The notes under the pieces are model-generated. The model was not told the DNA's origin. It was given only the letters and a program-made list of their open reading frames with translations, and ran no database searches. Both the position numbers and the translations under genes were made by a program. A stretch of 64,000 nucleotides of DNA from Bacteroidaceae bacterium (GTDB lineage Bacteria; Bacteroidota; Bacteroidia; Bacteroidales; Bacteroidaceae): assembly GCA_017483605.1 (NCBI GenBank), contig JAFUWG010000016.1:1-64000 (forward strand), read 5' to 3'. Below are positions 10,172-18,428 of this stretch, in pieces. Position 1 is the first letter of the stretch. The number at the start of each line of letters is the position of its first letter.

Positions 10172-12739
10172 ATGAGAATTCAGGCAAGCAACGCTAACAC
10201 CCCCAACTGGCGTGAGATTAGCGTAAGGTCATCCGTTCCAGCAGCCTTCGAGCCGCTCAACGAGATAGCCCACAATATGTGGTGGACATGGAACAACGAA
10301 GTAGGTCACCTCTTCAACGACATGGACGCAAAACTCTGGCACGATGTGCAGCAGAACCCCGTCCTCTTCCTCGGACGCATGAACTACGAGAAACTCGAGG
10401 AACTCGCCAAGGACAAGAAAATAGTTGACCGTGTCAACAAACTCAGCAAGGAATTCCATGCCTACATGGACGTGAAGCCCGACAAGAAGCGTCCTTCCGT
10501 CGCATACCTCTGCATGGAGTATGGACTCAGCCACGTGCTCAAGATTTACTCAGGCGGTCTCGGCATCCTCGCTGGCGACTACGTCAAGGAGGCATCCGAC
10601 TCCAACATCGACTTCTGTGCCGTCGGCTTCCTCTATCGCTACGGCTACTTCACACAGACCCTCTCCATGGAAGGTCAGCAAGTTGCCAACTATGAGGCAC
10701 AAGTCTTCCCGACGCTCCCCATCGAGCGTGAACTCGACGCCGAAGGCAACCAAGTTGTCGTCGATGTGCCATACAACAACTACACCGTCCACGCCCTCGT
10801 GTGGCGTGTCAACGTTGGTCGTGTCAAACTCTATCTGCTCGACACCGACAACGATATGAACTCAGAGTACGACCGCTCCATCACCCACGCCCTCTACGGC
10901 GGCGACTGGGAGAACCGTCTCAAGCAAGAGATTCTCCTTGGCATCGGCGGCATCCTCCTTCTCAACAAACTCGGCATCAAGAAAGACATCATCCACTGCA
11001 ACGAGGGACACGCAGCCCTCGCCAACGTGCAGCGTCTCGTCGAGTTCGTGCAGAGCGGCTTGACCTTCAACGAGGCACTCGAAGCCGTTCGCACCTCATC
11101 CCTCTACACCGTCCACACCCCCGTGCCTGCTGGTCACGACTACTTCGACGAAGGACTTTTCGGCAAGTACATGGGACAGTATCCCGAGAAACTCGGCATC
11201 TCATGGGACGAGTTCATCGGCATGGGACGTGTCAACCCCGACGACAAGGGCGAACGCTTCTGCATGTCCACCTTCGCTTGCAACACCTCCTCATGGGTCA
11301 ACGGCGTATCTTGGCTCCACGGCAAAGTCTCTCGTGAGATGTTCAACGGCATCTGGAAAGGCTACTTCCCCGAGGAACTCAAGAACGTAGGCTACGTCAC
11401 CAACGGCGTACACATGCCCACATGGACAGCATCCGAGTGGAAAAAACTCTACGGCAAGAACTTCCCCAAGGGCTACCTCGCCGACCAGTCTAACGAGAAA
11501 CTCTGGGAGTCCATCTACAACGTGCCAGACGAAGACATCTGGAACACACGCCTCACCCTCAAGGCTAAACTCTTCGACTACATCAAGAAAGCCTTCAAGG
11601 AAGACTGGCTCAAGCACCAAGGCGACCCATCACGCATTGTCTCCATCGTCGAGAAAATCAACCCCAATGCACTCACCATTGGATTCGCACGTCGCTTCGC
11701 CACCTACAAGCGTGCACACCTCCTCTTCTCCGACCTTGACCGTCTTGCCAAGATTGTCAACAATCCTAACTACCCCATCCAGTTCCTCTTCGCAGGAAAG
11801 GCACACCCCGCCGATGGAGCAGGACAAGGACTCATCAAGAAGATTTACGAGATTTCACGCCGTCCTGAGTTCCTCGGCAAGATTATCTTCCTCGAGAACT
11901 ACGACATGAAACTCGCACGCCGCCTCGTCACAGGCGTCGATATCTGGATGAACACCCCGACTCGTCCACTCGAGGCATCTGGTACTTCTGGCGAAAAGGC
12001 ACTTATGAACGGCGTTGTCAACCTCTCCGTCCTCGACGGCTGGTGGCTCGAAGGCTACCGTGAGGGAGCAGGATGGGCACTCACCGAGAAGCGTACCTTC
12101 CAGAACCAAGAGCAGCAAGACCAACTCGACGCTGCCACCATCTATTCTCTCCTCGAGAATGAGATTCTGCCTCTCTACTACGCTCGCAACTCCAAGGGCT
12201 ACAGCGAGGGATGGATTCAGACCGTCAAGAACTCCATCGCACAGATTGCGCCACACTACACCATGAAGCGTCAACTTGACGACTACTTCACCAAGTTCTA
12301 CTGCCCATTGGCCGAGCGTCGCAAGGTGCTCTTCGCCGACAACTTCAAGAAGGCAAAGGACATCGCTGCATGGAAGGAACTCGTCGCCTCACGATGGGAC
12401 GGCATCAACGTCGTATCTTTCGAGAAGGAAGAAGAGATGCTCAAGGGCGATGTCCTCTCTGGAAAGAAGTACCGCATCAAGTACGTCATCGACGAGCAAG
12501 GACTTGACGATGCCGTAGGCTTCGAACTCGTCACCATCTTCCGTGATGAAGACGGACAAGAGCACGTCAGCCAAGTGGAGCCACTCGAAGTGACCAAGCG
12601 AGAGGGTAACCTCTACACCTTCGAAGGCACCCACGTCATGCCAACCTCAGGCTCCTTCAAGGTAGCCTACCGCATGTACCCCAAGAACGCTGACCTCCCT
12701 CACCGTCAAGACTTCTGCTACGTCAAGTGGTTCAACTAA
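10172..12739 (+). CDS. glgP: Alpha-glucan (glycogen) phosphorylase, DUF3417-type
   Basis: Protein of 855 aa that releases glucose-1-phosphate from glycogen or maltodextrin. The N-terminal about 110 residues match the DUF3417 segment ([15 protein letters not shown]). The GT35 catalytic domain follows, with the VHMPTW segment and the PLP-lysine region [15 protein letters not shown] (about residues 608-622). The C-terminal extension of about 100 residues is beta-rich. It is co-directional with glycogen synthase. Its last 13 bases overlap the GTG proposed for the next gene. Confidence 0.93.
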   Translation: MRIQASNANTPNWREISVRSSVPAAFEPLNEIAHNMWWTWNNEVGHLFNDMDAKLWHDVQQNPVLFLGRMNYEKLEELAKDKKIVDRVNKLSKEFHAYMDVKPDKKRPSVAYLCMEYGLSHVLKIYSGGLGILAGDYVKEASDSNIDFCAVGFLYRYGYFTQTLSMEGQQVANYEAQVFPTLPIERELDAEGNQVVVDVPYNNYTVHALVWRVNVGRVKLYLLDTDNDMNSEYDRSITHALYGGDWENRLKQEILLGIGGILLLNKLGIKKDIIHCNEGHAALANVQRLVEFVQSGLTFNEALEAVRTSSLYTVHTPVPAGHDYFDEGLFGKYMGQYPEKLGISWDEFIGMGRVNPDDKGERFCMSTFACNTSSWVNGVSWLHGKVSREMFNGIWKGYFPEELKNVGYVTNGVHMPTWTASEWKKLYGKNFPKGYLADQSNEKLWESIYNVPDEDIWNTRLTLKAKLFDYIKKAFKEDWLKHQGDPSRIVSIVEKINPNALTIGFARRFATYKRAHLLFSDLDRLAKIVNNPNYPIQFLFAGKAHPADGAGQGLIKKIYEISRRPEFLGKIIFLENYDMKLARRLVTGVDIWMNTPTRPLEASGTSGEKALMNGVVNLSVLDGWWLEGYREGAGWALTEKRTFQNQEQQDQLDAATIYSLLENEILPLYYARNSKGYSEGWIQTVKNSIAQIAPHYTMKRQLDDYFTKFYCPLAERRKVLFADNFKKAKDIAAWKELVASRWDGINVVSFEKEEEMLKGDVLSGKKYRIKYVIDEQGLDDAVGFELVTIFRDEDGQEHVSQVEPLEVTKREGNLYTFEGTHVMPTSGSFKVAYRMYPKNADLPHRQDFCYVKWFN

Positions 12740-14136
12740 ATCGACCATACAACCCCACACAACTCGTTCCCTTGAGGAGGTTCCTTGCGAGCCTCCCCAA
12801 GGGTTTTGTTGCTCTGCTCCTCTCGGGACTCCTCAGCAGCGGCACCCTCGCCGCCCCAGTCCCCTCTCATGCGAAAGGCGGTTTAGCCGCCCTTTCTCCC
12901 TCTCTTGCGGAAGGCGGTTTAGCCGCCGTTCCCTCCGAGCAGCCCTACAAGCGTTCCGCCCTTCTCAAGAAATACCGCACCGCCATGAAAGAAAAGAACT
13001 ACATGACGGCATGGCAACTCCTCCACGATGCTGCCCTTCAGCACGAAGCGGCAGCCAACGACCCTCAACTGGCTAAGTACCAAGTCGATGCACTCAACGA
13101 GCAAATAGGCGTAGAGAACCGAAAAATCTACTTGAACACAAAACCCGACACCGCCGCCTATTTCTCCTACATCCATCGGCTCACCCTCACAGGGCTCCAT
13201 GCTGACTCGCTCGAGCAAGCCGCCCTCGATGTGCGACGTGCCCAAGGCAAGAAAGCCACGCCGCAACTGCGTCCCGCTTTGGCTCAGACGCTTCTTTCCT
13301 ACCGCAAGAACCTTGTCGGTGCAGGCAAATACTACTACCGCAAGAAGGACTATTCCCAAGCCTACACCTTCTTCCATCTCTATCTCGACACTAAGGCTTC
13401 CCCGCTCTTCATCGACAGCAAGGGCAATTCCCTCCTTGCCGACCCCGACGACCTCACCGACATCTCCGTCCTTGCCACCCTCGCTGCCTACGGCATGAAC
13501 AACCACGAGGGTGTGATGACCCATCTCACGGAGTCTCTGCAAGATAAGAACCTCGAATCCCAACTGCTCGAAGTGGGTGCCAAGTCGGCAGCCGCCCTCG
13601 GCGACACCATCGAAGCCCTCCGACTGCTCGAGAACGGTTTCTTCTCCTATCCCTCCACCGAGTATTTCTTCATCACCCTCACACGCTACTATAACGACCA
13701 CCGCCAATACGACAAGGCTTTGCAGAAAGCCCTCCGCATGACCGAACTGCAGCCGAAAAAACGAGACTATTGGTACATGGCTGGCAAGGAGCAGACCCTT
13801 CTCACCAACTATGAAGATGCCCTCCGCTCCTTTGCCCAGTGCATCCTTCTTCAAGCCGATGATGCCGAGTCCTACGCAGCCATCGGCAACATCTACCTTC
13901 ATCAAGCCCACGAAGCCTACGCACAGTTTGACCTTCCGCTCACCGACCCACGTTATCCAGAACAGAAAAAACACATCACCGACCTCTATCGCCAATCGTG
14001 CCAAGCCTTTGAGAATGCTCGGAAATATGGCGAAAACACCCCCGACCTCTGGCTCACTGGGCTTCGTGAGACTTATTTCAAACTCAACAAGGGCAAGGAA
14101 CTGAAGAAACTCGAACGTACCCACCCGAGCCGTTAA
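12727..14136 (+). CDS. TPR-containing protein with a signal-like N-terminus
   Basis: Protein of 469 aa from a GTG at 12727 that overlaps glgP. The first about 45 residues look like a long signal peptide ([17 protein letters not shown]). Next come two copies of a GGLAA repeat encoded by a DNA palindrome, then helical repeats (about 60-460) with TPR-like motifs such as [31 protein letters not shown]. Its role is probably protein interaction in the envelope. The start is uncertain: if the GTG is wrong, a start near 12985 (MKEKNYM) would remove the signal region. The codon bias of the main part matches its neighbours. Confidence 0.7.
   Translation: MVQLNRPYNPTQLVPLRRFLASLPKGFVALLLSGLLSSGTLAAPVPSHAKGGLAALSPSLAEGGLAAVPSEQPYKRSALLKKYRTAMKEKNYMTAWQLLHDAALQHEAAANDPQLAKYQVDALNEQIGVENRKIYLNTKPDTAAYFSYIHRLTLTGLHADSLEQAALDVRRAQGKKATPQLRPALAQTLLSYRKNLVGAGKYYYRKKDYSQAYTFFHLYLDTKASPLFIDSKGNSLLADPDDLTDISVLATLAAYGMNNHEGVMTHLTESLQDKNLESQLLEVGAKSAAALGDTIEALRLLENGFFSYPSTEYFFITLTRYYNDHRQYDKALQKALRMTELQPKKRDYWYMAGKEQTLLTNYEDALRSFAQCILLQADDAESYAAIGNIYLHQAHEAYAQFDLPLTDPRYPEQKKHITDLYRQSCQAFENARKYGENTPDLWLTGLRETYFKLNKGKELKKLERTHPSR
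12865..12930 (+). repeat. Coding-embedded tandem palindrome (two 30-bp copies)
   Basis: Copies at 12865-12894 and 12901-12930 are near identical and each centres on the palindrome GGCGGTTTAGCCGCC. They are in frame and encode AKGGLAAL and AEGGLAAV in the linker after the signal-like region. Just upstream, 12769-12803, is another inverted repeat (CCCTTG...CAAGGG, with GGAGG/CCTCC inside). Confidence 0.8.
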
Positions 14137-14210
14137 CCCCAACGGTGTTTCCACCCCTTTTTTCATCTTTTTCTCCCGACTATTCTCCTCTCCAAACATC
14201 CCTCGCGATA

Positions 14211-14352
14211 GGACAAAATGATACACTCGTCACCTCTGAAGTGGTGTGAGTCACACCGCCCGGGTGGTCTGACTCACACCACCTCGGCGGTCTGACTCAG
14301 ACCACTTTCAATGCTTCCTGCGTGCCGTTTTTGTCAAGACGAAATTGACATT
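14211..14352 (+). repeat. Dispersed tandem-palindrome element, copy 1 (three units)
   Basis: Three 19-bp palindromic units of the pattern GTGGTSTGASTCASACCRC begin at 14241 and are separated by 4-bp spacers. The flank GGACAAAATGA...CACTCGTCACCTC lies on the left and TTTTTGTCAAGACGAAATTG on the right. Both flanks recur, inverted, around the copy at 46180-46342, which defines element ends. The units are absent from coding sequence. Confidence 0.85.
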
Positions 14353-14404
14353 CCCACCCCAAAGGGACAAAGATGCCCCCGCATAAATGGTGAAAAATCT
14401 GCGT

Positions 14405-14570
14405 AACCCGAATCGAACATTAATAAATTCATGAAAAATTCATGGTCAATTGGCTACGCCGAGCTAAAGGTTCATGGGAATTCGTGTTTTATTTTAAACA
14501 TGAATTATCACAAATTAACCATGAATTATCATAAATTTTATATCTAATATTTTTAATGTCGATTCGGGTT
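14405..14570. repeat. 166-bp foldback element with inverted termini
   Basis: The ends are inverted copies of about 19 bp (AACCCGAATCGA...CATTAA at the left, its complement at the right, one base indel). The interior is also self-complementary and AT-rich (ATTCATGGTCAAT against ATTAACCATGAAT). No open reading frame lies inside. The interior is shared with 46976-47064 and 61379-61476. It looks like a MITE or foldback element. Confidence 0.75.
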
Positions 14571-14685
14571 AAATCATTGAGAAGCGATATGCTTTTTATC
14601 GTTTTATCGACAAGTGCCTACGGCACGATTGAGCAGAGGAACAGATTTTTTCAAAAATCTGGCATTTGGTGATTTTTTCTTCATT

Positions 14686-14719
14686 TTTGCTGTGTTTTGC
14701 AAAATCTTTTGTACCTTTG
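14686..14719 (+). promoter_or_regulatory. Promoter of the PIN toxin-antitoxin pair
   Basis: TTTG at 14686-14689 and TACCTTTG at 14712-14719 are 22 bases apart, 30 bases before the antitoxin start. The segment between resembles that of the promoter at 15819-15847 (TTTTGCAAAA then CTTT). Confidence 0.65.
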
Positions 14720-14749
14720 CAGGTGTAAATAAAGAAAGGATAAGAATTT

Positions 14750-14941
14750 ATGGAAGATTATGTGTTGTCTATTCCTGTTAAGGACAGAGGTCTCATGGAG
14801 GCTTTGGTTTCAAGAATGGGATGGCAGATGCGTACACGACGTTCTTCAGTAGAGCGTTTCATTCAGTCATGTCCCAAGACTCCTGTCATGACGGACGAAG
14901 AAATCGCGGCAGAAGTTAATGCCGTTCGTTACGGAGCATGA
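14750..14941 (+). CDS. Antitoxin of a PIN-domain toxin-antitoxin pair
   Basis: Protein of 63 aa. The C-terminal VMTDEEIAAEVNAVRYG is the usual tail of small antitoxins paired with PIN toxins in Bacteroidetes. The N-terminal half contains SIPVKDRGLMEALVSRMGW. Its stop overlaps the toxin start by 4 bases (ATGA), a classic coupled arrangement. It presumably neutralises the toxin and represses the promoter just upstream. Confidence 0.82.
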   Translation: MEDYVLSIPVKDRGLMEALVSRMGWQMRTRRSSVERFIQSCPKTPVMTDEEIAAEVNAVRYGA

Positions 14942-15339
14942 AAGTCCTGTTTGATACAAACCTGTGGATTTCATTTATGATTGGCAAGCGATTGTCTTCG
15001 CTTGTAGATGTTTTATGCCGCCACGACATACAGATATACATGAGTGAACAACTGCTGAACGAGATAAAAGACGTGATTGCCCGCCCTAAGTTTGACAAAC
15101 TCATTTCTGCAGAGACACGATATTTCTTTTTTGAAATGGTTGATGACGTATGTATTATGACGGATATTACCGTGTCGGCTGAATCTCCAATACGTGATAT
15201 TAAAGACCTTTATTTGTTATCTATGGCAGAAAGCGTTCCCGTTGATTACATCGTCAGTGGTGATAAAGACTTGACAGATTTAGGTTCTCATGCAGGCATC
15301 CCAATCCTAAAATACACAGATTTTATCAATATCATATAA
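14938..15339 (+). CDS. PIN-domain toxin (VapC-like ribonuclease)
   Basis: Protein of 133 aa of the PIN-family toxin group. Acidic residues expected for the metal site are present: D6 in VLFDTNLWIS, the glutamate in SEQLLNEIKDV, and the later aspartates in IRDIKDLYLL and VSGDKDL. Such toxins cleave RNA, often tRNA. It is coupled to the antitoxin by a 4-base overlap and followed by a strong terminator. Confidence 0.88.
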   Translation: MKVLFDTNLWISFMIGKRLSSLVDVLCRHDIQIYMSEQLLNEIKDVIARPKFDKLISAETRYFFFEMVDDVCIMTDITVSAESPIRDIKDLYLLSMAESVPVDYIVSGDKDLTDLGSHAGIPILKYTDFINII

Positions 15340-15384
15340 GGGGCATATTCCTATGTAACATCACAACATGGCGGAATTACAAAG

Positions 15385-15419
15385 AAAAGCGTAAACGAAG
15401 CAATTTGTTTACGCTTTTT
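15385..15419 (+). terminator. Intrinsic terminator after the PIN toxin
   Basis: A 12-bp perfect stem (15385-15396 with 15407-15418) with a 10-base loop ends in a T run. It is 46 bases after the toxin stop. Confidence 0.85.
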
Positions 15420-15504
15420 CTTGTGGAATGACTTCACATGATAAAACGAGGGCTTTACAACAAACAACGTGAAAACTCTACTTGAGATCCTCTGAAAATA
15501 CCTC

Positions 15505-15760
15505 ATCAGAAGACACGAGCCTGAGAGCGGAGTGATGACGAGCGTGAGGACAAGGTGATGACGAGCCTCGGAGCAAGGTAATAATGAGCAAGAGGCTTCA
15601 GAAGACACGGGCAAGAGGCGGAGCAAGATACGGGCATGAGGGCGAGGAAGACACGGAATACAGCCGTCCGAGATGACGGGCATGAGGGCGAGGAAGACAT
15701 TGGCAAAAGAGTTAGGAAGACATTGGCATCGTTCTCGCAAGACACGGCTGAGAGAGTTGA
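15505..15760. repeat. Degenerate purine-rich tandem repeat region
   Basis: Irregular repeats of GAAGACACGGGC, GACGGGCATGAGGGCGAG and GATGACGAGC run for about 250 bases with no start codon context or conserved frame. The long minus-strand frame here (15351-16145) is low in information and runs through both this repeat and the structured RNA, so I do not call it a gene. Confidence 0.6.
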
Positions 15761-15818
15761 GTGAACATAGAGGGTTAGACTTTTCTGTGGATATTTTCAC
15801 ATTTTTCTCCATTTTTCT

Positions 15819-15847
15819 TTTGTTTTGCAAAAACTTTCGTATCTTTG
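15819..15847 (+). promoter_or_regulatory. Promoter driving the structured leader and BspA-like gene
   Basis: TTTG at 15819-15822 and TATCTTTG at 15840-15847 are 17 bases apart. This would start transcription near 15855, about 350 bases before the BspA-like start codon, leaving a long leader. Confidence 0.65.
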
Positions 15848-15928
15848 CAATTGTAATAGAATCAACAGAATGTTTAACTCCTAAAAACTGAATATCAAGA
15901 AACTGACAGTACATTAACTTTTTATCAT

Positions 15929-16203
15929 CAGAAACGCAACACGGGATGTGGTGTCGGCTCAGCCTTCTCCTTGCCCCGACGAGAAAGAAACCTTTTATTA
16001 ACTCGGCGTTTCTGCTCATAACATAATAACTTGGACTTTTAGTCCTTGTTCTCGTCTCGTTAAATCCGCCAAGATTATCGCATGAGAACAAGTGCCGAAG
16101 GTTCACGTCCGTAAGGGCGTGAATTGTTCTCACTTTTCTATGCAAAGGCTACTTGGCGGTGCCTACGAGACGGAAGAGCAACCAGAGCAGTTCCGCCTTT
16201 TTT
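15929..16203 (+). ncRNA. Highly structured RNA leader or small RNA, unknown class
   Basis: Helices read by eye: 15929-15937 with 16006-16014 (9 bp), enclosing a hairpin 15953-15957/15976-15980; hairpin 16033-16037/16041-16045; a long-range helix 16053-16060/16165-16172 (8 bp), a symmetric 5/5 internal loop, then 16066-16073/16152-16159 (8 bp); inside it 16083-16091/16124-16132 (9 bp) and 16102-16107/16118-16123 (6 bp), whose loop holds CC-GTAA-GG, a GNRA-type tetraloop. A 3' hairpin, CGGAA (16171-16175) with TTCCG (16191-16195), is followed by six T's and shares bases with the long-range helix. This suggests an attenuator-like choice before the BspA-like gene, or a stand-alone RNA with its own terminator. 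Confidence 0.7.
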
Positions 16204-16212
16204 CTTTGATTT

Positions 16213-17889
16213 ATGAAAAAAACATTACTTAAACTCATGATGGTGGCATTTGGAATGCTTCTGTCAATGAACGCAAATGCGTATGATGTCGAAGTGGATG
16301 GCATCTATTACAACTTGGACAAAGAGGAGAAACAAGCAACCGTGACAAGTGGAGATAGCGAATACACAGGTAAAGTTGTTATCCCCAAATCTTTTTCACA
16401 TGATGGTGTCACCTATTCCGTGACGAGCATCGGCGATTATGCTTTCTGGAGATGCAGTGGCTTGACCTCCGTGACCATCCCTGAGAGCGTGACGACCATC
16501 GGCGATGAGGCTTTCGAGTATTGCAGCGGCTTGACCTCCGTGACTATTCCCAACAGCGTGACGAGCATCGGTGATAGGGCTTTCGAGTTTTGCAGCGGCT
16601 TGACCTCCCTCACCATCCCCAACAGCGTGACGAGCATCGGCAATTTTGCTTTCATTTTTTGCAGCGGCTTGACTATCATAGAAGTAGAATCTGGTAATCC
16701 AAATTATGACTCCCGTGAAGGATGCAATGCCATTATTGAGACAGCAACAAACACACTCGTCGCAGGTTGCAAAAACACCATTATCCCCAACAGCGTGAAG
16801 AGTATAGGCGATGGGGCTTTCGGTGATTGCAGCGGCTTGACCTCCATCACCATTCCCGAGAGCGTGACGAGCATCGGCGTTGAGGCTTTCCATGGTTGCA
16901 TTGGCTTGACCTCCATCACCATTCCCGAGAGCGTGACGAGCATCGGCGTTGAGGCTTTCATGGGCTGTAGCGGCTTGACCTCCGTGACCATCCCCAACAG
17001 TGTGACGAGCATCGGCGGTTGGACTTTCAGTGGCTACAGTGCCTTGACCTCCATCATCTGTTACGCAACGGAAGTGCCAACTACAGATGTTGAATATTCG
17101 CCATTCGAAAAAGTCAATTTGGCGAACGTCACCCTCCATGTGCCAGCAACGTCAATTGACGCCTACAAGACCACCAAGCCGTGGAGTGGTTTTGGAACAA
17201 TTGTTGCCATCGAGGATGAAGAAGATGTGGAGATTGTGCCGATGGAAGAAGATTCGGAGGTCGCCTTTGATGGGGGCATCACGGAGGAGACCGACCTGAC
17301 GAACACCGTGATTGACAACATCTACATCACCATTGATACAGAACAGGGTGACACATACGATGCAGAAGACAAGAGCATCAGTTTGACTTCGACGGTGGAT
17401 GAGACAGTGGTTGAGTCTATCGCAGGCAAGGACATCAGCGACCCTGCCGTGAGGGAAGCCTTTAACGGCCTTATCCTCGAAGTTCCGGAAGGAACGGGCA
17501 CACTCAGTGTCACGGCTCAAACGTCGGGCAACCGTGTGCTGAACGTAAAGATTGGCACGAAGGACGTACAATCGTTCGCACAGCCAGAGCGTGGAACGGT
17601 GGAAATCCCGTATGAGACAGGCGAGCAGGCGTATGTCTATATCTATGGCGGGGTTGCGGCGTCAAGTGCAAAGTTCCGCCATGCACCAGCAGCCAACAGC
17701 GGAACGGACGTGGTGAAGATTTACGGCGTTCAGTGGACGTCACAATCCAATTCCATTGAGATTCTGAATGTGGACGAAAACACGGCACACCAAGTCTTTA
17801 CTCTTGACGGCAGAAAGATTGAAAACTTGCAAAAGGGTGTGAACATCATCCGCAACGGAAAAGAAGTAAAGAAGGTGTTTGTGAAATAG
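16213..17889 (+). CDS. BspA-like leucine-rich-repeat surface protein
   Basis: Protein of 558 aa. The signal peptide [20 protein letters not shown] ends at ANA near residue 23. Residues about 55-290 hold BspA-type LRR_5 repeats of about 23 residues ([20 protein letters not shown] pattern), nearly identical at DNA level. A non-repeat region of mostly beta character follows (about 300-510), and the C-terminal tail [20 protein letters not shown] resembles Bacteroidales sorting or Por-type tails. BspA proteins mediate adhesion and host contact. A long structured leader precedes it and a terminator follows. Confidence 0.9.
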   Translation: MKKTLLKLMMVAFGMLLSMNANAYDVEVDGIYYNLDKEEKQATVTSGDSEYTGKVVIPKSFSHDGVTYSVTSIGDYAFWRCSGLTSVTIPESVTTIGDEAFEYCSGLTSVTIPNSVTSIGDRAFEFCSGLTSLTIPNSVTSIGNFAFIFCSGLTIIEVESGNPNYDSREGCNAIIETATNTLVAGCKNTIIPNSVKSIGDGAFGDCSGLTSITIPESVTSIGVEAFHGCIGLTSITIPESVTSIGVEAFMGCSGLTSVTIPNSVTSIGGWTFSGYSALTSIICYATEVPTTDVEYSPFEKVNLANVTLHVPATSIDAYKTTKPWSGFGTIVAIEDEEDVEIVPMEEDSEVAFDGGITEETDLTNTVIDNIYITIDTEQGDTYDAEDKSISLTSTVDETVVESIAGKDISDPAVREAFNGLILEVPEGTGTLSVTAQTSGNRVLNVKIGTKDVQSFAQPERGTVEIPYETGEQAYVYIYGGVAASSAKFRHAPAANSGTDVVKIYGVQWTSQSNSIEILNVDENTAHQVFTLDGRKIENLQKGVNIIRNGKEVKKVFVK

Positions 17890-17912
17890 TAAAATCTCAT
17901 CAAATGTAAGAC

Positions 17913-17951
17913 GTTCGCTTGTTGTCATGATGGCAGCAAGCGAACTTTTAT
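17913..17951 (+). terminator. Terminator after the BspA-like gene
   Basis: A stem of 12 bp (GTTCGCTTGTTG with CAGCAAGCGAAC, one mismatch) is followed by a T-rich tail, 24 bases after the stop codon. Confidence 0.8.
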
Positions 17952-18121
17952 TGTGAATGTAGGTCAACTGATGAGGCTAATGTATGTTGACCAGTGTGCC
18001 TAATATAGACGAACCACTTTCACGGGTCAAGACCAAAGGGCGTGGCGGGTGTAGATGCAAATATTGTTTCTACGGCTACAAAGATTTACATTTTGTAGCC
18101 ACATTTGCAAACAGCAAGAAT

Positions 18122-18285
18122 TTACTTCTGTTTTTTCTTGGTGTTCTGGTTCTTCTTGATGATGTTGTATGCCTGGTAGATGCCGAGTTTGCCGGTTTTG
18201 GAGAGGTTGGGATGGCAAGGGTGGTGTCGTCAAGAATGAGGTGGAGAAGGCCTCGGTTGTAGTATAAGGGGAAGTCATTGTTGGG
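18122..18285 (-). pseudogene. Possible C-terminal gene remnant
   Basis: On the minus strand, joining two frames with a single-base shift near 18203 gives a coding-like C-terminus (YYNRGLLHLILDDTTLAI, then GKLGIYQAYNIIKKNQ and a lysine-rich tail) ending at 18122. The 5' part is cut by a stop next to the ftsK promoter. I recognise no family, and chance is possible. The rest of the 17952-18306 stretch shows nothing. Confidence 0.25.
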
Positions 18286-18306
18286 TTAGTTTTTTTGTTT
18301 TTTGTG

Positions 18307-18335
18307 GGGAGAGCCGTGGGGACTCTCCCTTTTTT
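18307..18335 (+). terminator. Intrinsic terminator upstream of the ftsK promoter
   Basis: A 7-bp stem GGGAGAG/CTCTCCC (18307-18313 with 18323-18329) is followed by six T's. It would insulate ftsK from upstream transcription. Confidence 0.7.
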
Positions 18336-18353
18336 GTAGAAAATGGTGTTTTT

Positions 18354-18385
18354 TTTGTTGGGGTAAAAAAAATTGTGTAACTTTG
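18354..18385 (+). promoter_or_regulatory. Bacteroidales-type promoter of ftsK
   Basis: TTTG at 18354-18357 and TAACTTTG at 18378-18385 are spaced by 20 bases, 43 bases before the ftsK start. Confidence 0.75.
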
Positions 18386-18428
18386 CAGTTGGTTTCTAAT
18401 TGATAATGAATTTTTTGACGAACGAAAT

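Larger units (their letters stand above)
14137..14749. other. Repeat-rich non-coding region
   Basis: No gene is supported in these 613 bases. They contain a tandem-palindrome element (14211-14352), a foldback element with inverted termini (14405-14570), and the promoter of the next toxin-antitoxin pair. A weak hairpin followed by a T run near 14147-14170 may end the preceding gene's transcript. Confidence 0.7.

Noticed and set aside
12769..12803. Inverted repeat just after glgP read as a terminator
   Set aside because: No T run follows, and it lies inside the probable coding start of the next gene.
12919..14226. Minus-strand frame of 435 codons opposite the TPR gene
   Set aside because: It has glycine/valine-rich low-quality sequence and no motif. 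The plus-strand frame has TPR repeats.
14211..14352. Tandem palindromes read as a CRISPR array
   Set aside because: Spacers are only 4 bases and near constant, units are 19 bp, and no cas gene is nearby.
15351..16145. Minus-strand open frame of 264 codons
   Set aside because: It runs across the degenerate repeat and the antisense of the structured leader, has no promoter of its own, and its residue use is atypical. The plus-strand RNA pairings explain the region better.
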